Source of the DNA: Rheum nobile
Lineage: Eukaryota; Streptophyta; Magnoliopsida; Caryophyllales; Polygonaceae
NCBI GenBank assembly: GCA_027886185.1
Contig: WOAB01000878.1
Location: forward strand, 3,732,001 to 3,796,000
Length of the DNA: 64,000 nucleotides
Reading direction: 5' to 3'
Shown in pieces: positions 35,455 through 49,019 of this stretch. The position numbers and the translations under genes are program-made. The notes below the pieces were generated by a model. The model was not told where the DNA came from. It made no database searches and saw only the letters and a program-made list of their open reading frames with translations. Numbering within the stretch: position 1 is the first letter of the stretch; every line of letters starts with the position of its first letter.

Positions 35455-37747
35455 TTACTACCCCCTTAAGAAAATTTTCGACCCCGAAACTTGCATTAAA
35501 CCAATGAGGAACCTGCTTCTCTATCAAACTTATTATCTGAACTTAATACCCTTAATCATCACATCATCACACAACCTTATCTCCATACAACATACCAGGT
35601 AATAACTCTTACTACCTCCACAAGATCATGTTTACCTTATAATAATGGTCTCCCAAAATTATCATAACGATATTAATGCACCTTCAATAGGAGAACACAC
35701 ATTTCTCCTCCAATATCTTTATAGACAAACCCAAGGTTTATACATTAACTTCTTACAACTCATATATTAATCTTAGTAACCTCGAATCATAACTTCCTTA
35801 ATTCCCTTAATGGTACTTTATACAATCTCATCATTTATCTTAAAGTAAGACTGGCCTTACGCCATCTCTAACTTAAAATCCTTACAAGAATAACTTAACA
35901 CATCTCTTTAAACAATTCCTAACTTAACTCCTTTAAGATTCAAGAATAATCACAATATCTTATTCCTACGTTCCTCGAAACGTATCACATAAGATATTAC
36001 TCCTATCTCCTCCAAGAGAGTGATATCATAAGCCTTATAGATGACATACTCACAAGATGTCAATCTTAGACAATTCCCAAGAGTCATAACTCTTCATCCT
36101 CTGGAAATTCCACTTATCGAGTCCAACGACTCGTACTGTCTTAAATAACTTATTTCTAATTTAAAATCCTTATATTCATCACGCAATCTACTATCCATCC
36201 AGGACTTAATCGCATCATTTCCTTATATTACCTCAAACAAATCTCAAATAGATATCCCCAAAGGATACCTATGATTTCGTACACTTGGCTTTTCCAAAAG
36301 CTTTAACCAGTGGTCCTACATGGGTCATACTTACTTATGAACCCGACCATCATAATTCCGGATTTCACAGTCCTACTCAAGATTGCAATAGGGAAAACGA
36401 GTTCTTATTGAACTATTCCCTTAATCAACTTATTCCTTCACAACACTTTATCCACACTAATAATGCCTACAACATGATTCCACAACTAGACATTCCGGAC
36501 TTTACACTAGTCCACCTCTATATACTTCTAGTGGAACAAAAATCTCAAGTACACAAGTGAGATATAACTCTTAATCTCATTAACTCCACATAACCTATAC
36601 CTCCAACCACTAGGAATATGATGTCTCAAGAAGAAACAAATATTTCCATAACTTCTCTCAATATACTTATTTCCTAAAAGATACTCATAAATGAACACTT
36701 TAGGCATCAGACTCTTCTAGCCTTGCCTTACGAGGTCTTCCTCCGGGTTCTCATCGGAAGTTCCCTCCGGATCTTCCCTCGGATCTTCCCCCTCTCGAGG
36801 ATCTTCCTCAGGGTTTTCCTCTGGATCTTCCTCCTTCTAAGGATCTTCCGCAGGATCTTCCTCCTCTTGAGGATCTTCCTCCGGATCTTCCTCCGGATCT
36901 TCCTTCTTCTGAGGATCTTTCTCGGGATCTCCCCTAGGATTGTCCTCTCCTTGAGGATCTTCCTTAGGATTTTCCTCGGGATTTTCCTTAGAGTTCCCTT
37001 GGAAATCACTTCCATTTAAACGTCGTTATTACAATATTTCGTTGGCCTACCTTAACGGCTCAACGAACTCTACCATAGGTTCATCCCACGAATTCTCATA
37101 CGGAGGCAAATCCCGACTGCATCGAGCATTAATCCTCCGTATTCGTTTTCTCAACAATGAATGTCAACGACTATGACATCATACTTAAACATCAAAACTC
37201 CTAAGAGTGATTCCTTAATTATCCCATATATCAATGTAATAAAATCACTTAGAATAGATCAACTTGGTAATTCTATAGATGAATTATGAACATAGAGCAC
37301 AAGATTCATCTACACTAATCTCCCGAGCGTTCACACCAAATTACTCGGAGATTATAGCACTAGGATATTAGTACTACCAGGAAGCACATACTTGATACCT
37401 TCGAGGGAACTACTAGGTCTTCCAACCTCAAAAATATCTCTGAGAAACAGGGAAATTTAACATTACTAGAGATGATAGAATCATCTCGGCACCTTTCGAG
37501 TCCTTTCAAAAGAATAGACAAACACCTATGTCTTACAACAACAAGAATAGGTTAGTCTTTCTAGATATAGAGGTAACTCTCATACCTCTCATATCAGACT
37601 AAAGAAGGCACGACTATGAACGGTATTTATTTCAAATTCGTTTGGAAGACATTTTCCAGTTCAAAACGGGAAATAGTTTTAGAAGGATAAAATCTTTCAA
37701 AATACCCAACCTGTTTTAAAAACAAACTTTAGCTCTGATACCAAATC
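35455..37747 (-). other. Interior of the complete family A element
   Basis: About 2.3 kb of AT-rich sequence with no frame that resembles a retroelement protein. A decayed GGATCTTCCTC repeat block (36723-37015) corresponds to the EEDP-coding minisatellite of element 1 (3478-3605) and supports a shared ancestor. Polypurine tract next to 35455, primer site at 37732-37743. Confidence 0.75.
37732..37743 (-). other. Primer binding site of the complete family A element
   Basis: Minus-strand TGGTATCAGAGC (initiator tRNA-Met type), four bases inside the 5' LTR edge at 37748. Its surroundings match those at 4046-4057. Confidence 0.88.
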
Positions 37748-40338
37748 TGTAACACCCCCAAATTTTAACCCATTTGGAAAGGTATTACCGCAGTGACCTC
37801 GGTTTCCACACCGAAGCCACCCCAGGCTTTACCATTGAAACACAATTCATAAAGAACAATTATGATACAAAATTACCATAACTTTCATTTTAAACATAGT
37901 CGCGGAATTTCAACACAATTCCAAGTGCGACAAAATACAGAGTTATTACAATACAGCGGAAGACTTAAAATAATTTACAAGAGTATTGACTTCAGTAGTC
38001 AACACCCAAAGATCGTAGCCTGATTAAAACATTTTCAAATACCGTTCATCCTCATAGTCGTTCTGGCCTTCATGGATCCTGCAACCTATCTGATGTGTCA
38101 AAACGGACGGACGACACCAACCATGATGATGCAGATAACAAAAATACCGTGGGTTAGTCTACTGAATAGACTAGCAAGTGACCAAAGCAGAAGGTTCGAA
38201 GTAGTCGTATTAGGTTAGACTCATCGTTTCTCGAATTAAAACCGATGACGATAGTCAACCACCATACTCCTACTGGAATATATCAAGCAGCATGATCAAG
38301 AGAAGATTCTGGAAGACCGAGTCTTACAGCAATCAACCCAAAAGAAGACTCCAATGAAAGTGAGTCTTAACAGAAATATGACAAATGTTGGGGAACATTA
38401 ATAATTTCATACAAGCGTTCAAAAACGACTTGATATTTCGGTTCACGACCAACCTCACCGCTTAGGGCGAATCCAGATTGGAAAGAGAACGTACTCTGAT
38501 CAAAGTCAAGACGAGCTTTCCTAGTTGCACTACTCGCCTGAGGATATATTTAATTATGTGCGACAAAGACACTTATCTCATTTAATTCCAAAACGATCAT
38601 CACATTATAAGCTTTTAAATCTCCTCACAAGAGATATCGGATCTCCTCACAAGAGATATCAGATCTCCTCACAAGAGATATCAGAGGGAATAAATCCTGA
38701 AAGATTTGGCACTAGCGAAGTGTACCAACCCTGAGTAAGGGCATGGTCATGACCAGAGAGAGTACTGGGGAAAAATCCACCAAGTACTAGTTATAAAGAA
38801 ACAGCTAAACCCCCACAAGGTACATAGCGTTCCTACGAATACTCATTCTAACTAAACAGTTACGAACGCAGTAATAATTCACATCAACATTAAGAATACT
38901 TGTGCTAACTAAACAGTTAACGCACAGTAATAATCACATCAAAGCCATTAAGGCCAATAACAGATATAATAGTGTTGTTCTAGCAGATATACAACCTATT
39001 ATAATATCTTTTAAAATCACAAACAGTTATCAAAACTGTTCCCAATGAAAACAGTAAATCATCCCAAATTAATTAACAACTAAACAATTGATAATTAATT
39101 GAAATATGGAATGATGAGCAAGAGCGAACCGCCACTTGCCTGGAATAGATTCGACGATGAATCTAGACGAGACGACTACTGCTGATATCCTTTTCGAGGA
39201 TATGGCCTAAGCTTCAGATAGCTTTAACGGATTATGAGTCCACACGCGATCCAACACGTGACATATTAATTAATCTCAATTAATTTGTCTGGACGAACTC
39301 AAGGAATTAAATCCAATAAATTCTTATGATTTTAAATCATAAGAATATTGATTGAATTTTCCTAAAGAAAACACGGATAAAAGGGGATAGAAATTATACC
39401 GCTCGATCGATCTCGGGTTAAATCTGGACTGGAATTGAATTGGGCTTACGGCCCAACACAAAATATAACAAGGAGGGGCCCACCCGACACTATTCATCAT
39501 CTTCCATCTCCAATCTACGTAACAACAGAAGCAGAGCAACAACAGAGCACAACAACAACAGGGGATCGGCGGCAACGCAGCTCGGCGCTGGGCTTCGCCG
39601 GAGGAGCTTCGCCGTCTCGTCGCCGGGAAGAAGTGGCAGCAACCAGCAAACAGCAGCAACAATGGGCAGCAGCTCATCGGCGATCTCAGCCACCACACGA
39701 CCACAGCGGCCACGAACTGCACCCACACCAGCTCCGCGCAGCTCGACCACAACAACACCAGCAGACCTGCAACCAACACCGCTCGGCACCAGCAGCACCA
39801 GCCCGGAACAGGGGAGGGGCAGAGGAGCTCACCGAGAGGGATGATGAACCACTGAGCTGCACAGGAGGTGGAGCAGGGGATGGAATGGGTCTTCGATGCC
39901 GGCGGGAAGAGGACCGAGAGGGGAGCCGGGAGAGAGAGCTCAAAGAGAGGAGATGGGAGAAATGAGGTTTGGTGCCCATCATCCCCTTCAGATCGGCTCC
40001 ATATATAGTTGAAGGAGAGGCAGCTTGCTGTCAAAAGAATTGACATCTGCCCAGAAAATTTTACACCGCGGGGAGTATCGTGGCAGGAGGGGGGGAATTC
40101 GTGGCAGTGCCATGAGAAATGGTATGGGTTTTAAACCTCGAAAATTATATGTTTGTATCCAAACAAATATTATAAGTCCCGAAAATACATTGAATGTATT
40201 TTATACCACTCAGGGAATTATTACGGATATCATGGATGTTACGGAAAATCCAAACTCCACTGAAAGCGAAATAATTAATTTGAACGAAGGTTGGGAAAAT
40301 TACCCAAATATCCTTACTAAAAATTATGGGGTATTACA
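37748..40338 (-). repeat. 5' LTR of the complete family A element
   Basis: 2591-bp partner of 32847-35454. The long frames on both strands inside (for example near 39324-40046) are also present in the other LTR. They show no domain and are read as chance frames in GC-rich leader DNA. Confidence 0.92.
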
Positions 40339-40714
40339 GATTGAGTCTTCTTTGGGGTTGCCTGGATGGCTTTGCTTCCCCTTCAAGGAGGATCCTGTGC
40401 ATGCATGTGGATGGACTGAGCCCTTTAATGTCTACAATGGTCCATCCCAGGGCTATCTTGTGCACCTTGAGTACCTTGACCAGCTTGTCCTCCTGCTCCT
40501 TGGAGAGTTTGTTTGAGATGATGACTGGTAGTGTGTCATTCTATCCAAGGAATGCGTACTTGAGGTGGTCTAGTAGTTGCTTGAGTTCGACCGGGGGTGC
40601 CTGCACAATAGAAGGAAGCAGCTTTTCGCTGGGTACAGTTAGTGGAATGGGGCCATCGCTCCATCTGCTATGGGCAGGGTTATCCCCGAATGTGTCCATG
40701 TCTGCTACCTTCTC
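40339..40714 (-). pseudogene. Athila protease-RT linker
   Basis: Minus-strand sequence encoding the conserved Athila block MHRILLE...QPQRRLN just before RT, ending at the family A insertion. Upstream it reads LPVIISNKL and has a stop within LKYAFLG-NDTLP. It is out of frame with the gag-protease ORF. Confidence 0.75.
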
Positions 40715-42837
40715 CTACATGTTAGTAGATACTGAAATTTCCGCACAAGGACTAACTATCTCATTCTCCAAATCAGGATATAGTTCCTTTAAATAAGAAT
40801 TATCAAAAACATCTTGAGCAATAGGATCAATCACATCAATAGCACATAGAGAATGTTCGTCATTGGGGTGCTTCATAGCTTCGTTAATGTTGAATTCTAT
40901 CTCGTCCCCTTCGAATTCCATAGTGAGTGTCCCAGTACTCACATCAATTTTAGTACATGCAGTTTTCAAGAAAGGTCTTCCTAGTAGAATAGGGGCTCCA
41001 TGAGGATCATCATCCATGTCAAGTACATAGAAATCAGCTGGGAAAATTAACCTGTCTACCATAACTAAGACGTCTTCTACCACACCTCTAGGGTAGACAT
41101 TAGACTTATCCGCTAATTGCACTACTATCCCAGTTTCTTGAAGTGGTCCTAACCCCATGGTTTTGTATATAGAATAAGGTAACACATTAATGGAGGCGCC
41201 TAGATCTAGCATAGCTTTTTCTACATGGGTGGTACCGATTGTACAAGGGACAGTAAACATACCAGGGTCACCACATTTGGGTGGCATTCGCTGCTGAAAC
41301 ACTGCAGAAACTCTCTCACTGACCTGGATCTTTTGATGTCCCTTCAGCTTTTGCCTTCTTTTGTTTGTACACAGCTCTTTTAGGAATTTGGCATAGCTGG
41401 GTACGGACTCCACCAGTTTCAGGAGAGGAATATTCACCTCGCATTTGTTGAAGACGTCAAAGATCTCCTGATTGGTTTTTGGTCTTCTCTTCTCCCTCAA
41501 TGCCTCAGGAAAGGGTGCCGATGGCTTTTCAGGGTTGAGCGGGGGAAGTTCTGGCTGGATATAATCTGGGTAGTCATCCGTAGTTGACCCGCGATCGCGG
41601 TTCTCACCCCGCGGTCGCGGTTCTCTGCTGACTGGTTCCATATCCGACGCCCCGCGATCGCGGTTTTCGACCCGCGATCGCAGTTCCTCTACGACTTCCC
41701 TTGTTTTTTCCGTGAAATAACCGTGATCGCGGTTTTCAGCCCGCGATCGCGGTTCTTCCCAGCGTTCGCCTCTTGTTGGTTCTTCATCCCTTCCCACATC
41801 ATAAGGGTCACTTAGCTTCTTTCCACTTCTCAATTTGATTGCATTGGCTTCAAGTTGGTCTTCGCAGTACTCGCTTGGGGACTCCGTTATTGCAGGTGTA
41901 CTAGGCATCAGTTGTCCCAGTGATGCACCCAATTGTAATATAGATTGATGAGAGTCCTGGTGCAAAGTGTAATTTTGCTGGGTGAGCTGAGAGAATCCAT
42001 CTTTCACTGCTTGTGTATTATTTGCACTTGCTTGAATCATTGCTTGTGTGAGTGCTTGAAGCATCTGGGTGAGAGCTAGGAATGTACTCTCACCGGCTAA
42101 TGGTTGTGTTTGTTGAGGCTGGACTTCTGTGATGTTCACTTCTTGTACAACATGCACTCTTGCTCTGGGAGTGTCTGTGGTGCTTGCCTTACTCCTTGAG
42201 CGGTATTGCCTTGAACTCTCAGAGAGCTCGGAGAAGACCTCAAATTCTTCCACGGGGGTTTTGTTCAAGATGTTTCCCCCGCAGGTAGCATTCACCAACC
42301 TACGGTCTTCCTCTAGCAATCCTCCAAACAAATACAGTACCAGATCCTGGTCTGCGTAACCATGAAATGGGCAGTTGATTACTAGCCTCCTGAATCTCTC
42401 ATAATAGTCATACAACTGCTCGCCCTGAAACTGTTCAATGTCACTGATGCTTCTTTTCAGGCTATTGAGCTTGGTTGTAGGAATTTTTTTTCCAGGAAAG
42501 CTTGCTTCATTTTTGCCCACGTGACTATGCTGCCCGGGGCCAAGTAATAGAACCATTCCTTCGCTGCATCCTTTAGAGAGAAGGGAAAGGCTCTCAGTTT
42601 GATTTGATCTTCAGTAACTCCCCGGGGTTGCATACTATTACAAACAGTATCGAATTCATGGAGGTGTTTGTTCGGATTTTCCTCATCGGTTCCTCTAAAG
42701 TGAGGCAATAAACTGATCAAACCCGATTTGAGTTCAAAGTTCACGCCTTCCTGGATTTCCGGGAATTGAACAGCTAGATGTTGCTGCTCTTGATATTGCG
42801 CTGTCAATTGCCTCAGTGTTCGGTTTTCTTGTGCCAT
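40715..42837 (-). pseudogene. Athila gag and protease, two frames
   Basis: Gag starts at ATG 42837 (MAQENRTLRQLTAQYQEQ) with the retrotransposon gag block FELKSGLISLLPHF, HEFDTVCNSM and AAKEWFYYL. The frame shifts at a T8 run (about 42485-42492) and continues as LNSLKRSISDIEQFQGE, YDYYERFRRLV and NATCGGNILNKTP. A region with three RSR..RDRG repeats (41589-41752) follows. The protease block has LDLGASINVLPYSIY (active-site Asp) and PILLGRPFL. It ends at a premature stop before the RT linker. Confidence 0.88.
41589..41752 (-). repeat. GC-word doublets in Athila gag-pro
   Basis: Three doublets: 41589/41609, 41652/41672 and 41721/41741. Each is two CCGCGATCGCGG-type 12-mers with starts 20 bp apart. 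The doublets lie 63 and 69 bp apart, multiples of three, so the frame stays open and encodes repeats of the type RSRxENRDRG. Confidence 0.82.
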
Positions 42838-42974
42838 AGCTGAATTCTTTCACCGAACTACTAAACTGTGAATCACACTTGACAAAACAAAGGTTAGTAA
42901 CGTTAGAGGGAACCGTAAGATAGGTTCCCTATAAGATCAATATTTAATCAATTCACAAGAAAACAGACAATGAT

Positions 42975-42992
42975 TCCCCGGCAACGGCGCCA
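42975..42992 (-). other. Athila primer binding site
   Basis: Minus-strand TGGCGCCGTTGCCGGGGA, complementary to tRNA-Asp 3' sequence and typical of Athila elements, four bases from the LTR edge at 42997. Confidence 0.9.
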
Positions 42993-42996
42993 AATT

Positions 42997-44300
42997 TGAC
43001 GTGGCCTAAGGTCGTTATGCCAAATCAAAGTAACCTCAACTTCCAAACTAGAATAGTGAGTAATCAAGGGTCGAAATCCCAATAGAATCACATGCGTCTA
43101 TTTTCTTTTGAACAATCAACTACCAATCGAACAGTGTAACAAAAAGGGGGTTTTGAGGTTTGGTTTGCTAAAATCTATGGATAAATCAAATAAAGGAAAA
43201 ATGCTCCTCCTAACAAATATCCACAATCACTGAATATGGTTGATCATAGATTATCTCGAGTTCTTCTTCCTTCCTATGGTTGTTCCTGTCCCGATCTTAT
43301 GTAGATTCAAAGGAAAACCTTCCACTAAGAACCCTTACCAATGAATAACCCTAGTACCACTAAAAGTTCAACCCAAAGGCAGCAATGCATATAAGAATTA
43401 ACCAGGATACACAGAACGCTCGCTCAGATGCATTTACCATGTAATTATCTCTCCCTACAATAGAACAATTTCAACCAGAGCATGTAAATTGTAGTTGCTA
43501 CAGCAGAATAGGACGTTAGCCCAACAGTTTCCTAATCCTAGCAATATGAAAATCACCAATAACAACTAGTTACGCGGGCTAGTGTAATCAATGAAATCCA
43601 ATGGAATAGGCTTAGAAGAGATAATACAAACCAATAGGAACTCGAACACGAAAGATAATCTCACAACCAAAATCCAATGAATGCTTCAATTGTTAGGCGG
43701 AACCAAGAAGGTTAGTTCCTCCTCATGTTCTTCATAAAACTCTGAATCAATGAATAATTGAACAACATAGTAATTCTCAAAACTAAAACTTGATTCTAAA
43801 AACCTAAAAACTAAGAGAGTATATATATGTGGGCTTAACAAATGACCTAGCCCACTGAAAATAGAAAACGGAATAAATAAACTGAAAATAAAGAAAAACA
43901 GATAAGATAGGTTCGGGAAATCCGAAATAACTCTGCTGTGTTGACCCGCGATCGCGAGTGATGGACCTTGATCGCGAGCCACGTAGTTCCGCGCTCCTTG
44001 CTCTCCTCCGTACCTGCAGAAGTGTCTCGAAGTCCCGCGATCGCGGCAACCTCACCCGCGATCGCGGTTAATGCTCGACCTGCTGCACCAGCATTCTCCT
44101 CTTCTATTCTTCCATAGGCTCTCTCGTGGCTGCTTCTTCTTCAATGTCTCCAACAATCTTCAAGTAAGCTCAAAACATCTCCAAAACACCAAGACTTCGC
44201 CTCCATACTCCATGCACAATAATGTGTCTAAAACTACCCAAATGACACCAATAAATCCTCTAATGACTCTTAGTTAAGCTCTATAAAGTAGTGCTTATCA
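42997..44300 (-). repeat. 5' LTR of the Athila element
   Basis: 1304-bp partner of 23578-24881. It is followed by the TSD TTTTG and carries the same GC words shifted by 19419 bp. Confidence 0.93.
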
Positions 44301-44305
44301 TTTTG

Positions 44306-45489
<1,184 letters not shown>

Positions 45490-46011
45490 CTTGTCGTCGA
45501 TTGTTTCGACTGTCGTTTTTTCGTTCTCTCAAGAATCCAAGTTTGGTTGTTCTGGATTCTTGAAATCTTACTTCATCAAAAAAAAAAGTCATAATATTTT
45601 TTCAATTTTTCATTAACTTGAAAATTGAGTTTATTATTTTCTATTAATAAAAATTGAAATTATTTTTGATTTTTTTTACATAAACCAGTACCACCCATGT
45701 TAGAATTTCTCAGGATTTATCATTGCAGTGTACTTTTTTCTTTTTTTTCTTCCTTACACCTTTGCATCTAGATCAATGTATGCAAACAACTTGATATTAC
45801 ACTTTTACTCAACGCTTGTAATTTTCTTAGATTTAAAACGCACCAAGAAAACTGCATCTATACATTTATGCATATAATTATACACTTACATGAATTTTTT
45901 TCCATTACTCCAAATGCAGGATGTACATAAGTTTGGACTTTTAGTATTGCATCTTATAAAGTATCCTTTATAATTTTCTTAGACACGTATGAAGTTGGAA
46001 AATTTCATAAA
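45490..46011 (+). other. Possible LINE-like 3' tail, then AT-rich sequence
   Basis: The sequence GGATTCTTGAAATCTTACTTC followed by an A-run at about 45578-45588 resembles the 3' end of plant L1 elements (a T-rich 3' UTR with TGAAAT...CTTC ending in poly(A)). No coding part and no target duplication was found, so this is weak. The remainder to 46011 is AT-rich with nothing assigned. Confidence 0.3.
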
Positions 46012-47070
46012 ATCTACTATATACCTATAAAATACCTACTACGTCACGTGACGTCCCCAAAATGAACCAAAATTTTATGTTGTCACGTGGCATCACGGTA
46101 TTGAATTTATCACGTGTCAAGCTCTCATTTTTTTCCGTTGGTTTTCCGAAAATAAAATAAAATCTTTGCCCATATTAGTCGGATATGCATACAATATGAA
46201 TAATTTGTATAATCTATTCTTTCTAAAATCGTAGCAAACAATATTATCGGCCATATATTTTTTGTACGTAATCTACTATATCTCTACTAAAGTAGAATAC
46301 CTACTACGCCACGTGACGCCCCCAAAATGAACCGAAACTTTCTACTGCCATGTGGTATCACGGTATTGAATTTGCCATGTGTCAAGCTCTCATTCTTTTC
46401 GTTGGTTTTTCGAAAATCAAATAAAATCAAAGAAAATAATATCTCTGCCCATATTAGCCGGATATGCATATAATATGAATATGTTGTATAATCTATTCTT
46501 TCCAAAAACGTAGCAAACAATATTCTCGACCATATATTTTTTGTACGTAATCTATAATATATCTACTAAAGTAGAATACCTACTACGCCATGTGATGCCC
46601 CCAAAATGAACCAAAATTTTCTGCTGCCACGTGGCATGATGGTATTGAATTTGCCATGTGTCAAGCTCTCATTTTTTCCGTTGGTTTTTCGAAAATCAAA
46701 GAAAATAAAATATTTGCCCATATTAGCCGGATATGCATACAATATGAATATTTTGTATAATCTATTCTTTCCAAAAACGTAGCAAACAATATTCTCGGCC
46801 ATATACTTTTTGTACGTAATCTACTATATATCTACTAAAGTAGAATACCTACTACGCCACGTGGTGCCCCTAAAATGAACCAAAATTTTCTGCTGCCACG
46901 TGACATCACGGTATTGAATTTTCCACGTGTCAAGCTCTCAGTTTTTTCGTTGGTTTTTCGAAAATCAAAGAAAATAAAATATCTGTCCATATTAGCCGGA
47001 TATGCTTACAATATGAATATTTTGTATAATCTATTCTTTAAAAAACGTAGCAAATAATATTCTTAGCCAT
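46012..47070. repeat. Four tandem units of about 270 bp with CACGTG boxes
   Basis: Units share CCTACTACGCCACGTG at 46035, 46300, 46579 and 46848 (steps 265, 279 and 269 bp). Each starts with TCTACTATAT, which resembles a Helitron 5' end. Each unit has three CACGTG-type sites, several of them decayed to CATGTG, as expected from deamination of methylated CpG. Confidence 0.85.
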
Positions 47071-49019
47071 AAATTTAAAGAACCAACCTACAGGTTCAAG
47101 GGCAACACCCTTTGGTGGAACAAAACAAAATACTAAACAATCCTTAGCTGAACAAACAAAATAGACGAAAAATGGAAACAGTAATCTCTTGGTTTGTAGG
47201 CCATTTTAGGTTCACCAGAGATTTGTAGGCCATTTAAGGTTCACTAGAACATTTTTGAGACCTCACAAGTTTTGAGCTTCAACCATCACATGGTTTGTTT
47301 TCTATCGCTGCACAACTATCTTTTTTACAAAATGACTAATGCAGTTTATCTGTTTGATCTTTCTCCAGGATCTTTTGAGATTCGACATTTTTTATGACAA
47401 GATGACTAAAGGAAAGAAGATCCAGAAGCTGGGTGAATCCCTGTTACTGTAGAAAAAAAAAAGAAAAAAACATTTGAACTCATACCATCTGAACTCCTTC
47501 TAGATATGAATGTGAAATTGAAATTCTATGCTCCAGATTTAAACATGATTTAAACTCTATAAGGAGGAGTACTTCTATGTATGTCACTCTTTGGGATGAT
47601 CACCTCTTTGAAATATACCCTGATCTTTGTACTTCCACTAGCCATTACATGTATGGAGTGCATTTGTGTCTGGAAAACCCTACAAATGATCGGCTCTGCC
47701 AAATAGAAAACACTTTGAAAACCTACCCGTGAACAAATGGCTCTGGAGGTTTACCTCTGTGAACAATTGTTACTTCAACAATGATGGGATCTTGTTTTTT
47801 ATGGGATTCCTGTCTTATGAGATCTGGAACCTTTGTATCAATTTACCCCAAGTTTTAAAGGGACATCTTATGATGAGCTGAAATCATGTTTGCATTGGTT
47901 TACTGCCTACTATTATCATCCTGACCCCCAAACGATGATCAATCTTCTCTATTTAAATAAGCTTACTCATTTCTTTAGGTATCAACTGATAATTAAGTGA
48001 GCATCAGTTGTTGCCTATTTTTTGTTTAACGTCGTGAAAAAATCACTGGTTGAAGAATCTTGTTTGAACAATCTTTCTTGGGGTTTTTTGGGAAAAAATG
48101 CCCCTTTGGACTTCCAAATCCAAATCGAAGACCCAAAATCATTCATCAATGAGTTGATGAACTCAAAATTTTCCAGCACTTTGAATGTATCTCTACCCAA
48201 AAGCATTTGAAATCAGAATAATTTGTTGAACAATTGCACTTTTTATTTATTTTTGTGTACTTTTTGGACTATCAGATCTTAAGTATATATAGAACAACTG
48301 ATCCAAGAACAATTAAGATGAACCGCATCTCTTTGAACTTTCTTTGTATCTGTGTTTGCAAGACTCTTTGAGAAGCATTCTCTTGGATTAGGGCTTTCTC
48401 TTGGTGTTTGGGTCGAGTTGGATGTTCCGGTTGAGGTCGTAGGCGTGGTTGTGCGGTTCATGTGGTCTCCTTATGTCGGAGCTTTGCCTAGGGTTCTCAT
48501 CGCATCTCCTTTTGAATGTCTTATTGATTGCTCTCCGGCGGCGCGACACTGTGTTAGGTTTGTTCGTTCTAACCCCTGTTAAGCCATACTCCACCCTCTC
48601 CAGGTTGTCTTGAAGCCTTATCTCGTTTTTGCTTCTCTTTTGACCCGTTTGTTGTATTCGTTTGTTCTTCATGTCGGTCTGTCCGGCTACCGACAATTCT
48701 TTTTTTTTCCCGCTCGGATAACATAATATGACTTCTATTTAACATTCAACTTTGGTTTGGAGAACTATAGTGGTTGAATACTGGTTTTGATTGTTTTTTT
48801 CCCTATAGTATGATGTTTTTTTATGAGTATTGATGTATAAAAATTAATCATCTATGAGTACCACCATATTTGACTCTATAAACTCTAATGTCATGTTACT
48901 AAAAAAATTAATATTTCGCCATCATTAATTTCTCTTATTTGTGAAAATATTGTAAAATTCTTAATTTGACAAGAAACATGCTGATTCAATAAGGTACATC
49001 TGATTATGATATCCAAGAA
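47071..49019. other. Unassigned interior of the Helitron candidate
   Basis: No frame with a recognised domain. Short frames near 48015-48210 and 48352-48582 are open but unconvincing. This region could contain the decayed N-terminal part of the Helitron protein or an old retroelement. Confidence 0.3.

Larger units (their letters stand above)
32847..40338 (-). mobile_element. Complete non-autonomous family A element (LARD-like)
   Basis: TSD GATTG (32842-32846 and 40339-40343). LTRs 32847-35454 (2608 bp) and 37748-40338 (2591 bp) enclose only 2.3 kb of interior. Primer site TGGTATCAGAGC is at 37732-37743 (minus) and a GGGGGTAG purine tract lies next to 35454. The interior encodes no gag, protease, RT or integrase. 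It must have been mobilised by proteins of another element. It inserted into the Athila gene between protease and RT. The LTRs differ by scattered bases and one 16-17 bp indel near 33630. Confidence 0.93.
23578..44300 (-). mobile_element. Athila-type Gypsy retrotransposon, complete, twice interrupted
   Basis: Bounded by TSD TTTTG (23573-23577 and 44301-44305). LTRs 23578-24881 and 42997-44300 are each 1304 bp with scattered substitutions. The primer site TGGCGCCGTTGCCGGGGA fits tRNA-Asp, as in Athila. Minus order: 5' LTR, gag, protease, RT, RNase H, integrase, env-like/ORF1-type gene, polypurine tract, 3' LTR. Without the family A insertions (26385-29011 and 32847-40338, each with a 5-bp duplication) it is about 10.6 kb. 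Stops, frameshifts and a changed RT motif show it is inactive. Confidence 0.95.

Noticed and set aside
36723..37019. Arg/Lys/Ile-rich or Phe/Leu/Arg-rich frames as real proteins
   Set aside because: They are off-frame readings of the decayed GGATCTTCCTC repeat.
39324..40046. 240-codon minus frame and overlapping plus frames in the LTR
   Set aside because: The same frames recur in the other LTR (about 34440-35160) with changes that do not preserve the protein, and overlapping frames on both strands indicate GC-rich chance openings.
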